Assembly: GCA_009731375.1 (NCBI GenBank)
Contig: BJOX01000023.1
Coordinates: forward strand, 1,347,183 to 1,389,438
DNA length: 42,256 nucleotides
DNA from: Paulinella micropora
Lineage: Eukaryota; Cercozoa; Imbricatea; Euglyphida
Direction: 5' to 3'
Made by a program: the position numbers and the translations under genes. Positions within the stretch are counted from its first letter, which is position 1. Each line of letters opens with the position of its first letter. The notes below the pieces were generated by a model. That model was not told where the DNA came from, ran no database searches, and worked only from the letters and a program-made list of their open reading frames with translations. Positions 26,397 to 36,660 of the stretch are shown piece after piece.

Positions 26397-28082
26397 TCAA
26401 CAACAACAACAACAGCAACAACAACAACAACAACAATAACAAGAAAAAAGAACAACAACAACAACAACAACAACAACAACGACGACGACGACGACAACAA
26501 CAAGAACAGCAACAACAACAACAACAAAGAACAACACAAAAGAACAAGACAGCAAAAGAACAACAACACTAGAAAGAAGAAGCAGAAGCAGAAGAAGAAG
26601 AAGAAGAAGAAGAAGAAGGAAAGAAGAAGAAGAAGAAAAAGAAGAAGAAGAAGAAGAAGAAGAAGAAGAAGAACAACAACAACAACAACAACAGAGAAGA
26701 ACAACAAAGAAGAAGAAGAACAAAGAACAACAACAAAGAAGAACAAAGAAGAAGAACAAAGAAGAAGAACAACAAAGAACAACAAAGAAGAAGAACAAAG
26801 AAGAAGGACAAAGAAGAAGGACAAAGAAGAAGGACAAAGAAGAAGGACAAAGAAGAAGGACAAAGAAGAAGAACAAAGAAGAAGGACAAAGAAGAAGAAG
26901 AAAAAGGAAGAAGAAGAACAAAGAAGAAGAACAAAGAAGAATAAGAAGAAGAAGAACAAAGAAGAAGAAGAAGAAGAAGAAGAAGAAGAAGAAGAAGAAG
27001 AAGAAGAAGAAGAAGAAGAAGAAGAAAGAAGAACAAAGAGAAGAAGAACGAAGAAGAAGAACAAAAAAGAAGAAGAACAAAGAAGAAGAACAAAGAAGAA
27101 GAAGATTAAAGAAGAAGAACAAAGAAGAAGAACAAAGAAGAAGAACAACAAAGAAGAAGGAACAAAGAAGAAGAACAAAGAAGAACAAAGAAGAAGAAGA
27201 GCAAAGAAGAAGAACAAAGAAGAAGAACAAAGAAGAAGAACAAAGAAGAAGAACAAAGAAGAAGAACAAAGAAGAAGAACAAAGAAGAAGAACAAAGAAG
27301 AAGCGCAAAGAGGAAGAAGAACAAAGAAGAAGAAGAACAAAGAAGAAGAAGAACAAAGAAGAAGAACAAAGAAGAAGAACAAAGAAGAAGAACAAAAAAG
27401 AAGAACAAAGAAGAAGAAGAACAAAAAAGAAGAACAAAGAAGAAGAACAAAGAAAAAGAACAAAGAAGAAGAACAACAAAGAACAACAAAGAAGAAGAAC
27501 AAAGAAGAAGAACAAAGAAGAAGAACAAAGAAGAACACAAAAAGAACATAGAAGAAGAACAAAGAAGAAGAACAAAGAAGAAGAACAAAGAAGAAGAACA
27601 AAGAAGAAGAAGAACAAAGAAGAAGAACAAAGAAGAAGAAGAACAATGAAGAAGAGCAAAGAAGAAGAAGAACAAAGAAGAAGAACAAAGAAGAAGAACA
27701 AAGAAGAACAAAGAAGAAGAACAAAGAAGAAGAGAACAAAGAAGAAGAACAAAGAAGAAGAACAAAGAAGAAGAACAAAGAAGAAGAACAAAGAAGAAGA
27801 AGAACAAAGAAGAAGAACAAAGAAGAAGAACAAAGAAGAAGAACAAAGAAGAAGAACAAAGAAGAAGAACAAAGAAGAAGAACAAAGAAGAACAGAGAAG
27901 AAGAAGAACAAAGAAGAAAAAGAACAAAGAAGAAGAAGAACAAAGAAGAAGAAGAACAAAGAAGAAGAACAAAGAAGAAGAACAACAAAGAAGAAGAACA
28001 ACAAAGAAGAAGAACAACAAAGAAGAAGAAGAACAAAGAAGAAGAACGAAGAAGAAGAAGAACAAAGAAGAAGAACAAAGAA
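26397..28082 (+). repeat. GAA/AAC-rich polypurine-like array, 1.7 kb
   Basis: Begins as (CAA)n, becomes (GAA)n near 26577, and from about 26700 is a variable 9-13 bp repeat of the type AAGAAGAACAAAG. There is almost no T on the plus strand. All three frames on each strand are open over long stretches, giving spurious Lys/Glu/Arg-rich or Phe/Leu/Ser-rich ORFs. Not a gene. Confidence 0.95.
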
Positions 28083-28173
28083 TATACGCTCCCTCCCTAC
28101 CTCCCTCCCAACGTACCTACTTACCTACCTACATATCTATCTACCAATCAATCTACTTATCTATCTACAACTG

Positions 28174-28579
28174 CTTCATACCCTGGAGGGTTCTGATGTA
28201 GAAATTCAATCGCTTTCTCCAAATCGCACTGTCTACTTACCCACATATCACTCTACCGACCCATCTACCAATCATATACATCTACTTCATACCCTGGAGT
28301 GTTCTGATGTAGAAATTCAACTGCTTTACTCCAAATCGCACTACCTACCTACCCAAATATCTCTCTACCGACCTATCTATTTAATTACATACATCTACTT
28401 CATACCCTTGAGTGTTTTGATAACTATCTACCTACCCACATATCTCCATACCGACCTATCTATTTAATTATATACATCTACTTCATACCCTGCTGTGTTT
28501 TGATATCAAAATTCAACTGCTCTACTCCAAATCGCACTACCTACCTACCCGCATATCTCTCTACCGACCTATCTATTTA

Positions 28580-28660
<81 letters not shown>

Positions 28661-28910
28661 CTTTTTTTTTCTTCTGGNNNNNNNNNNACTTCATACCCTG
28701 GAGTGATTTGATATCGAAATTCAACTGCTCTACTCCAAATCGCACTACCTACCTACCCACATATCTCTCTACCGACCTATCTATTTACTTATATATATAT
28801 CTACTAATATATATATATATGTATATATATACTAATATATATATATATATACTTCATACCCTGGAGTGATTTGATATCAAAATTCAACTGCTCTACTCCA
28901 AATTGCACAG
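28174..28910 (+). repeat. About 113 bp minisatellite with embedded (TA)n
   Basis: Units start with CTTCATACCCTGGAG at 28174, 28285, 28398 (short), 28481, 28689 and 28852. Each ends in CTAC/TATC tetranucleotides, and the later ones in (TA)n runs up to about 75 bp (28578-28658). A 10 N gap lies at 28678-28687. Confidence 0.9.
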
Positions 28911-28937
28911 GTGGACAGGGGCCCTCCTACATCATAG

Positions 28938-29027
28938 AGATAGATAGATAGATAGGTAGGTAGGTAGAGAGGTAGGTAGGTAGGTGGATGGATGGATGGA
29001 TGGATGTGGATAGATGGACAGATAGAC

Positions 29028-29089
<62 letters not shown>

Positions 29090-29104
29090 GTAGATAGATA
29101 GATC

Positions 29105-29159
<55 letters not shown>

Positions 29160-29197
29160 TGATTGATTGATTGATTGATTGATAGATAGATTGATAG

Positions 29198-29237
<40 letters not shown>

Positions 29238-29290
29238 AGAGAGAGAGAGATTGAGAGAGAGAGAGATTGAGAGAGAGAGAGAGAGAGAAC
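28938..29290 (+). repeat. GATA, GATT and GA arrays
   Basis: (GATA)n with GGTA and GGAT variants, then (GATT)n near 29157-29182, then (GA)n with GATTGA interruptions to 29288. Successive motif changes suggest stepwise slippage. Confidence 0.95.
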
Positions 29291-29416
29291 CTGTCCGCCT
29301 AGTGCATAGCAAATGACCTGATGACCGAAGCATACTCCTACAGATAGAAAGGAGAAAGATAGGAAGATATGCTTGCTTGGTGTATCAGCTCTGGATATCC
29401 GAAGACATAGGCATCC

Positions 29417-29633
29417 ATGAAAAGTTCCTAGTTCTTGAGTGCAATGAGCAATTACTTCAAGTGCTTCGATCTCAGCCAATGCTCGTTGCTGTCGCTTGTG
29501 CAGTGACTCATTTGAAAGCCCTCGTCAAGAGCTTACTAATGAGCTAAGATACAGATTCTGGACACCAGTATTGACTGAGAACGAAACGCTTGAAGTCATT
29601 GCTCCTTGCACTTAAGAACTAGGAACTTCTCAT
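29417..29633. mobile_element. Foldback MITE-like element, copy 3
   Basis: 217 bp, ATGAAAAGTTCC to GGAACTTCTCAT, nearly identical to copy 2 at 13812-14028. Inverted termini and the central CTCATTTGAAA/TTACTAATGAG segment are both present. Confidence 0.85.
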
Positions 29634-29779
29634 GCCACCCCGCCACGAGGAGGTGACAGGGCAGCGAGCTTCGGATGCGCACTAAGCCCTGGATTTATGC
29701 GGTCTGACGGTTCTACGTGTGCTCTTGCGGGTCTTTGAGCGTCTGGGATCGGAGAAATTGGGATGGGGGGGAATTATTG

Positions 29780-30048
29780 GATAGATAGATGCATAGATGG
29801 ATAGATAGATGATATACATTACATACATTACATACATTACATACATACACATACATACAGATAATACATACATACATACATACATAACATACATACATAC
29901 ATACATACGTACATACATGCATACATACATACATACATATATACATAGATAAAAACCTAAGAGGGGAATCTTGGCCCGATGACAAGCTCGTAGAAATGCT
30001 ACCAATGGTTGTATCCTAGATAGATGGATAGATAGATAGATAGATATT

Positions 30049-30092
<44 letters not shown>

Positions 30093-30164
30093 AAGAAACA
30101 TAGGCTGGTAGAAATGCTACCAATGGTTGTATCCTGATAGATATATATATATATATATATATAT

Positions 30165-30244
<80 letters not shown>

Positions 30245-30276
30245 GCTGGTAGAAATGCTACCAATGGTTGGATCCT

Positions 30277-30363
<87 letters not shown>

Positions 30364-30372
30364 GGATGGATG

Positions 30373-30431
<59 letters not shown>

Positions 30432-30469
30432 GGATAGGCTGGTAGAAATGCTACCAATGGTTGGATCCT

Positions 30470-30556
<87 letters not shown>

Positions 30557-30565
30557 GGATGGATG

Positions 30566-30624
<59 letters not shown>
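29780..30624 (+). repeat. Compound satellite: GGTAGAAATGCTACC core with GATA arrays
   Basis: After ATAC arrays (29812-29945), a 34 bp core containing GGTAGAAATGCTACC and ATGGTTG.ATCCT occurs at 29986-30017, 30103-30136, 30244-30277 and 30437-30470. The cores are separated by (GATA)n of 70-150 bp. The core itself can form a 5 bp hairpin. Confidence 0.9.
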
Positions 30625-30758
30625 NNNNNNNNNNNNNNNNNNNNNNNNNNNNNNNNNNNNNNNNNNNNNNNNNNNNNNNNNNNNNNNNNNNNNNNNNNNN
30701 NNNNNNNNNNNNNNNNNNNNNNNNNNNNNNNNNNNNNNNNNNNNNNNNNNNNNNNNNN

Positions 30759-30970
30759 GGGGGGGGGGGGGGGGGGGGGGGCGCACACACCGACTCCCCC
30801 CCACCCCGCCCCGTTTCCTATCCTCTTGGTTCCTTTTGTTGTCCTGCTGCTCTTCCCCACACACACAAGCTTCCCTTGTTTGTTTTCTTTTTTTGCTTAG
30901 CAACAAAAATGCAGCGCCCTCCGCAGACAATCTCGGATGACGACGACGAGGTCTTTTGCTCTGTTTTCTT

Positions 30971-31007
<37 letters not shown>

Positions 31008-31032
31008 CCAAAAGGCTGAGCTGCGTTTTTAG
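30759..31032 (+). other. Upstream region of the GT34-like gene
   Basis: Begins with a 23 bp G run next to a gap (probably an assembly artefact). A C/T-rich stretch follows, then (TTG)n at about 30973-31006, 27 bp before the ATG at 31033. No TATA box is evident. Confidence 0.4.
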
Positions 31033-31950
31033 ATGGCCAGCGCCAAACAGGCGGAGACACAGCGCTTGCTGGCCAAAGCCCGCCCGCCCCGCGACGCCAT
31101 GCGGCTGAGCCCCTTTGCAGTGTACGCCACGGCGCTACTGGCGTCCCTCGGGCTGCACACATCGATAACCAATTATCGGATCTCCCGCCTGGTAGCCGGC
31201 AACCAGGCAATTGGCGTCCGCGCCAGGCTGCGCTCAAGCGCCTTTCTACAGGCAGAGATCGCCGTCGTCACGTTGCACGCCGGCTGGAGCGGCTACGACT
31301 GGGCCGACTGTTCCTTCAGCCGGCCGAAGCGAGACTACTGCCGCCGGCACGGCTACCTGCTGCTCGACGAGCGGCACTACGCGCCGGAGGACGCCCTGCC
31401 GCTCCACTGGTGGATGTACCCGCAAGCGGCGCGCTTCCGCAAGCTGCAGTACTTGGAACAGCTGCTCCGCGCACGTCTGCCCTGTCGGTACTTCTTCTGG
31501 CTCGACGGCGACGCGTTGTTTGTGGACCAGAACCGCAGCTTGGAGGCGCAGCTGACCGTTGTGCGGCAGACTGTCGGGCCCAACGCCACGGACGACCCGG
31601 TGTTTGTGCTCGTGGCGTCGCACAAGCGCTACGGTCTCAACAACGGCGTGTGGCTCGTACAGAACTCACTGTTGGCGCACGCCGCGGTTCTGGACATGTA
31701 CAACAAGCTCGTGGCTCTCGGCAGTCACGTCGCCGACCAGCTCAGCGTAGCGCGCTACTACCGGGAACACGGGGACTTTGTGCGCGAGTCGACGTGGCTC
31801 GTTGCCCGAAGAAAACGCGTCCGTGCTGCAGCGGTCCTGGGCGGGGCCGACGAACCCGCGCCGTTCATCTTACATTTGCCCGGCAAGACCATGGAACAGC
31901 GGCGCGAAAGGCTGTCGGCCTTTGGCCTGCTGTGCACGCGGCAGCCGTGA
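31033..31950 (+). CDS. GT34-like (GMA12/MNN10-type) Golgi glycosyltransferase
   Basis: 305 residues, intronless, stop TGA. A short basic cytosolic tail is followed by a hydrophobic segment at about 26-46, a type II signal anchor. The lumenal domain has FFWLDGDALF with D158-G-D160, the DxD metal and sugar-nucleotide site, followed by NNGVWLVQNS (203 on), the acceptor-side motif of this fold. FILHLPGK with H281 near the end is also present, and these three in this order fit GT34 (alpha-galactosyl/xylosyl/mannosyl transferases). The length is near the family minimum. Possible N-glycosylation sites are N167 and N184. The exact sugar cannot be told. GC-rich codons contrast with the AT-rich neighbours. 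ATG 31099 (M23) is a less likely start because it would remove the basic tail. Confidence 0.8.
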   Translation: MASAKQAETQRLLAKARPPRDAMRLSPFAVYATALLASLGLHTSITNYRISRLVAGNQAIGVRARLRSSAFLQAEIAVVTLHAGWSGYDWADCSFSRPKRDYCRRHGYLLLDERHYAPEDALPLHWWMYPQAARFRKLQYLEQLLRARLPCRYFFWLDGDALFVDQNRSLEAQLTVVRQTVGPNATDDPVFVLVASHKRYGLNNGVWLVQNSLLAHAAVLDMYNKLVALGSHVADQLSVARYYREHGDFVRESTWLVARRKRVRAAAVLGGADEPAPFILHLPGKTMEQRRERLSAFGLLCTRQP

Positions 31951-32237
31951 AAAAAGCGAAACGGTCCGAGATTTTTGATCTAATTCTTTTTTGTGAGACA
32001 AAAAAAAAAAAAAACTAACACTGGAAAATAGGCGCGGGGGGGGGGGGGGGGGGGGGGGGGGCCCCCCTTTTTTTTTTTTTTTTTTTTTCCCCCCCCCCCC
32101 CCCTCCTCNNNNNNNNNNACGATGCGAAACCTCTAATTTTGTTTTCTGCCTTTAGCATCTTAAAGCCAAAAGAAGAAAAAAGAAAACGGAGGTGAAAACA
32201 AAGGGCGATAAGGCTAGGGACATCGATCCTTTTTTTT

Positions 32238-32269
<32 letters not shown>

Positions 32270-32301
32270 TTCTTGGCAGTCGCAGGGGAAAGAAGAAAAA
32301 G
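31951..32301. other. Intergenic with homopolymer artefact
   Basis: Runs of G, C, T and C at 32036-32105 border a 10 N gap and look like an assembly or sequencing artefact. A 23 bp A run lies at about 32247-32269, upstream of the next ATG. No gene. Confidence 0.6.
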
Positions 32302-33014
32302 ATGCACTCTAGAAACACACACGTTGTTTTCTTACTGGCGCTGCTCTTGGGCGCGGCGTGGGCGCAGAGATACTATTCACGATTCAATAAGCCTTACAAG
32401 GTGTCTTCCGACGTCAAGAGCACAGAGGTTGTCGTGTATTCCGCCAGGGCGCGCAGACCGCACGACCGCTTCGTACAGCACTGGGTGGAGTACGGGTCTT
32501 GTATGGGCAAGCCGGACTATTTGCAGATGTTGCGCACTTCATTGATGCCAAGAGTAATAGGGTCGTGCACACAGAACAAATCACTGAACAGCTTGGAAAA
32601 CCCAGGCTCTCGGTTTGGCTGGGAACTCATCGTAGCAACATGTTCCGGCACGTGCAGCAGCCGTACGACCAAGTGAACATCAGCATCCGATGTGCGCCGG
32701 GCGGCGTCTGCAAGAAGGCGTTCGTCGCGGTGAAGATCGGGTGTCTTCGCGTGCCACTCGATCTGCCTTCTGTAGTCCTGCAATGGTTGTTCCTTTCTTT
32801 GGATTTCGTGGCCTGCTGTGGTTGGTGCGTGGGCAATGCATGTAAAAACGGAAAGAAAGAACTGCTATTCGCGCAAATGAAAAACAGAAGGATCAAGTTT
32901 GTGTCACGATTGCGCTTCCTACCGGGGGAGGAGGATTTATTTCAACCATCATCAGATAAGTATAACTTTGCAAAAAAAAATTACGCAATTATGATGAATA
33001 TCAAGTTAACATGA
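32302..33014 (+). pseudogene. Secreted protein gene, unrecognised, frameshifted
   Basis: The first frame from ATG 32302 opens with a clear signal peptide: a hydrophobic VVFLLALLLGAA core and probable cleavage after AWA (residue 21 or 22). It then gives a soluble domain up to about GKPDY. The better protein-like sequence continues in another frame from about 32500 (AHFIDAKSNRVVHTEQ, then VSIRC-like Cys residues) to a TGA at 33012. One indel near 32500-32525 or a missed small intron would join them. I do not recognise the domain. The second half after about 32760 turns hydrophobic and may be intron. Confidence 0.45.
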
Positions 33015-33030
33015 TCAAAATTGGGAAAAG

Positions 33031-33398
33031 GAGACCATGAGTTGTCCCTTGAGAAAGTGAACAACCTTCAAGGTAATATAAAAAGGTCGTTCAAAGCTAA
33101 CCTTGCACCAGTACACCAAGAAAAAGCAGACGCTATTTTCTGTTCTTTTGAACTAATTTTACTCCGCGCACGGGAATTACAGCACAGACACATATACAAG
33201 TCAAGCCTCGCCACTGACGAACATCAAGTAATGATAGTTAAGAATTTCATTACGAGAATACGAAGCATATTAGCATACGAAAAAATCATAGAAGATCGTA
33301 GAGAGCTGTCTTCTTGGGAACAGTTGCCTGAGCAAGTTGCAACAGCAGCAAAGACATTTGCAGAGAGTGAGATCTACGCTGTCCTGGCATGGCGCTAA
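33031..33398 (+). CDS. Possible 3' exon, helical protein, unrecognised
   Basis: The open frame ends at TAA 33396. It has no early ATG: the frame is blocked by TGA at 33012 and opens at a TTG. If coding, it is an exon, perhaps preceded by the AG at 33029-33030. The product is charged and probably helical (LEKVNNLQGNIKRSFKANL, then RIRSILAYEKIIEDRRELSS). It is AT-rich, unlike the GT34 gene. It could belong to the gene at 32302. Confidence 0.35.
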
Positions 33399-33968
33399 AG
33401 GTACGAGCCCAGCCAGTGGTTTATTTGTCTGCGATGGTCGAAAAGACTGCTATTGTTTTCTCTGGCGGTGTGGCTGTTCATTGTCATGCCGCTCAGGATC
33501 GTGGCCCCCCTCCGGTGCCGCGTCCACGTGCCGACCCATTGAAACTACTTTTATAACTGCCACTGGCGCGGGGGGGGGTGGGGGGAAACACACACTCGGC
33601 AGAAATCTCTGGTTTTTTTTTTTAAGAAATCTGAGCTATACATATGTATATTAAAATCTATCTTCTTCCACGTGTTGCTGGAGCTTGTCGTCTTTCCGGT
33701 ACAGTCTGCAGGTCCAAGCGCAGCCTTTTTTCGCTCGCCGTCCCCAACCCGCTGACACGCATGTTAGGCCTCCCCTCTTCTTTTTTTTTTCCTCCTCTCT
33801 CTTTTTTTTAGGTAAAACTACGGTTGGCAAGTAGGGAGAAAAGAGGGGGAGAAGCGTGGCAAAGATTTTTTGTTTTCTTTTTAATTTTTGAATTTTTTAT
33901 ATACAGTGGCTAGGAGAGCAGCGGCAAAGAAAGAGGCGGGTGGGTGGTTCTTCGATTTGTGCTGGCTC
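33399..33968. other. Intergenic, pyrimidine-rich, nothing recognised
   Basis: Contains short G, T and C/T runs (33570-33590, 33612-33620, 33779-33810) but no supported gene or repeat family. Confidence 0.4.
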
Positions 33969-34140
33969 CAGTGATCGTTAGTTCGCGCAGCCCGTGCGTT
34001 GTTGCCAGCATGCTGAACACTTGCGACAGGTCTAGCACACTTGAATGCTCGACCACGAGCGAAGTTAGGCCGGTTAATATAGTCAGTTGCCTCAGTTTGG
34101 CTCCAAACCTCATGTGTTCGTTGCGACAACGATTGTGACG
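33969..34140 (-). pseudogene. Decayed duplicate of an LRR-like exon segment
   Basis: About 88 percent identical by eye to 36253-36422, in the same orientation, 2.28 kb away. On the minus strand both read LTGLTSLVVE.SS.LDLSQV and ATTHGLRELTITG, an LRR-like pattern. This copy has indels that break the frame at both ends. Confidence 0.6.
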
Positions 34141-34583
34141 TGGAATATGAGGGTGTTCCGATTAGTACTAGTTTATGATAGAATTTATCACGGCGTCCGG
34201 CAGACGACGCTCTCGCAGTGCCTGCGTTGACTGTGGCGTAGGACCGCAAATACTTAATGCCTTCCACGCAAGGGGCGCTTCCGTTCGCAGGCTGTCAAGG
34301 CTGCCCTAAAAAAAAATCTTGAAATACGCTTCGCGTACATCCAGAAACTGCTAGACAAATGCAACAGATTCGTTTCGTAGTGCTGGTCGGACGTGCCTCT
34401 GAAGCAAAACCAATCCAAAGCATACATCCACTCTTGGACTGCGTCAAAATACGATGAACGGTTGCTGTATGCTTTGCTCGACAGCTGGCTACAGGCACAA
34501 GCACTGCGCACGAAGGCAGTTTCAGTGTTTTTCAGGTCCCCATCTTCTCAGTCGCTTGGTTCCGCACGAGGATAGATCCCTAG

Positions 34584-35423
34584 CTAGTGGAATTCGAAAA
34601 ACTCTTCCCACTCTAAGCGGGCGTTTTCTTCTTGCATATCTGCTTCCATTGTTTTAGCCTTCTTGTACACCTCTGTTCGCTGAAAATTCCAGAATCCTCG
34701 AATGAGCTCACGTGTGACTTTCGTAGCCACGCGATGGCGGAAATATTCGACAGGGAAGTCTTCGTCTGGTTCCTCCTCTTCTTGTTCCTGCAGAAAACTC
34801 TTGATCTCAGCAGACTTTTGCTGCTATTGCTGGTCGGCCGGCGCCTGTTTGTTTTTCTCAACCTGGTAAACAAACTGCACAAGCTGTGCCAGTGGCAAGA
34901 ACAGCATCTCCAAAAAAAGTGGCGTCGACGGGCCCGATCGGGGATTTGTCCTTGCTGTCCCATAGCCAGCCACTTGCTCTGATCCAGTCCGGTCTGGTTG
35001 GGTATTTTGCGCTCTTGGCACCAGCTCTAGTTCAGCAGACAAATCTCTCAAACGAGCCAGAGCCTTCTGTCGTGCCTCCTCGTAGCCCAGAACCTTTACA
35101 AGCTTGCGCTCAAGTCTCCGCAGGTCATCTACTATTCCGCTGGAAGAATCAAAGCTCTGCATTTTTCGTATGGTGGCGCACAAGGTGCTACACAAAAAAT
35201 CTGTTGTTTTGTGCGGGCATGCTGCCATCTGTTCGCCCTTGCTGTCTTGACATGACTTGCTTCTATTCTGCGGCAGCGCGGGCAAGACTATCACACTGCC
35301 TAACTCGTGCAGGACATGCCCTACGGCCTTGCGCGTGAAGTAGTAAATCGCGTTATTCGCTTTTGTTATTGTTGGGGGTTCCCAGCTTGACAAGATTTCT
35401 TTTAGGATGACATAAGCGTCCAA
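34584..35423 (-). pseudogene. Unrecognised helical, Gln/Glu-rich protein with one in-frame TAG
   Basis: One frame of 279 codons with TAG at 34824-34826, lying between Gln codons (QQ stop QQ). The protein-like character continues well past it (EIKSFLQEQEEEEPDEDFP, then EYFRHRVATKVTRELIRGFW), so the TAG most likely replaced a CAG by one C to T change. The upstream 199 codons contain a coiled-coil-like stretch LERKLVKVLGYEEARQKALA. No known domain is recognised. The upstream start at 35423 is the first ATG in frame; the true 5' end may be spliced. Confidence 0.5.
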
Positions 35424-35678
35424 CTGGGGCTGGCAATTTTAACCTGTTGCCCGGCAGAGATTTTTCCTCGGAGTTGACGTAAAAATCTTTGTAGGGCTTC
35501 CGTCACCTTTGTTTCTGGTTGTTTGTCATTCCAGCACAGAGAGAGGTGGAAATCTGTTGTTCTGCTTTCTTTTTTTAGTGTTCTTTTTTTGTTTTTTAAC
35601 GAAAGATATGTTCTTTAGCACGGATCTCTATTTTCTCTCTCTCTCTCTCTCTCTCCTTTTAATGTAGCCCCCCTCCCC
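35424..35678. other. Intergenic, ends in (CT)n beside a gap
   Basis: No gene seen. (CT)n at 35634-35655 leads to the 326 N gap at 35679-36004. Confidence 0.5.
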
Positions 35679-36082
35679 NNNNNNNNNNNNNNNNNNNNNN
35701 NNNNNNNNNNNNNNNNNNNNNNNNNNNNNNNNNNNNNNNNNNNNNNNNNNNNNNNNNNNNNNNNNNNNNNNNNNNNNNNNNNNNNNNNNNNNNNNNNNNN
35801 NNNNNNNNNNNNNNNNNNNNNNNNNNNNNNNNNNNNNNNNNNNNNNNNNNNNNNNNNNNNNNNNNNNNNNNNNNNNNNNNNNNNNNNNNNNNNNNNNNNN
35901 NNNNNNNNNNNNNNNNNNNNNNNNNNNNNNNNNNNNNNNNNNNNNNNNNNNNNNNNNNNNNNNNNNNNNNNNNNNNNNNNNNNNNNNNNNNNNNNNNNNN
36001 NNNNAGCATATTCGCACAGGCCCATGAAAAAGAAGAAAGAGATCTGAAGAAGCGGCACGAATCTTTTTGTTACAAGAAAGGT

Positions 36083-36535
36083 TTAGGTCAGCACAAGTTC
36101 TGCGCAGTGCGGGAGCAGAGCCCGCAGGGTGGACAGCACAGGAACGCTGGGATCGGCAAATAGGCTGTGGGGTAGGCTCAAGAACAGCAGGTTCTGTAAC
36201 TGCGGGAGGACCTCCTGCAACAAACGCTGGCTGTTGCCGTCCTTACAAGGCCCAGTGATCGTTAGTTCGCGCAGCCCGTGCGTTGTTGCCAGCACGCTTG
36301 ACACTTGCGACAGGTCTAGCTCACTTGATTGCTCCACCACGAGCGACGTTAGGCCGGTTAATACAGCCAACCTGTTCAGTTGGCTCCAAACCTCCTCAGT
36401 TTGTTGAGACAATGATTGCGACGGCCCCGGGACGCAGAGAGCGAGCCAGTTACTTCTTATGATCTCCAGCCGCCGTAGCTTGGGACAATCAACCACTAAT
36501 GGAGCTTGCTCGTCAGAAATGCAAAATCGCAGACT
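36083..36535 (-). CDS. LRR-like protein, 3' coding segment
   Basis: The minus-strand open frame ends in TAA at 36083. From about SDEQAPLVVDCPKLRRLEII onward it has leucine spacing of irregular LRRs: LTGLTSLVVEQSSELDLSQV, THGLRELTITG, LPQLQNLLFLSLP and LSTLRALLPHCAELVLT. The open frame extends to 36649 but the outer part is the CATG-rich repeat and is unlikely to be coding. No start is supported, so this is probably the last exon of a spliced gene. It may be related to the LRR locus further right, but the repeat type differs. Confidence 0.5.
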   Translation of the reverse strand, partial: SLRFCISDEQAPLVVDCPKLRRLEIIRSNWLALCVPGPSQSLSQQTEEVWSQLNRLAVLTGLTSLVVEQSSELDLSQVSSVLATTHGLRELTITGPCKDGNSQRLLQEVLPQLQNLLFLSLPHSLFADPSVPVLSTLRALLPHCAELVLT

Positions 36536-36579
36536 ATGATCATTATACATCATGTGACATACGGATGATACAGTGCCAT

Positions 36580-36660
36580 ACATGCATGCATGCATACCGT
36601 GGCATGCATGCAGTGCATGCATGCATACCGTGGCATGCATGCAGTGCATGCATGCATGCT
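36580..36660. repeat. GCATGC-rich 31 bp tandem repeat
   Basis: About two and a half units of a 31 bp motif made of ATGCATGCATACCGTGG and CATGCATGCAGTGC. It is highly self-complementary. Confidence 0.85.

Noticed and set aside
26397-28082. Very long open frames (over 400 codons) on both strands
   Set aside because: They are translations of a GAA/AAC repeat, open in several frames at once, with no domain.
31246-32018. Other frames overlapping the GT34-like gene
   Set aside because: GC-rich codons keep alternative frames open. Only the 31033 frame has the DxD motif, a signal anchor and family motifs in order.
32031-32108. G, C and T homopolymer block as a G-quadruplex or regulatory site
   Set aside because: It borders an N gap and looks like a sequencing or assembly artefact, as does the G run at 30759.
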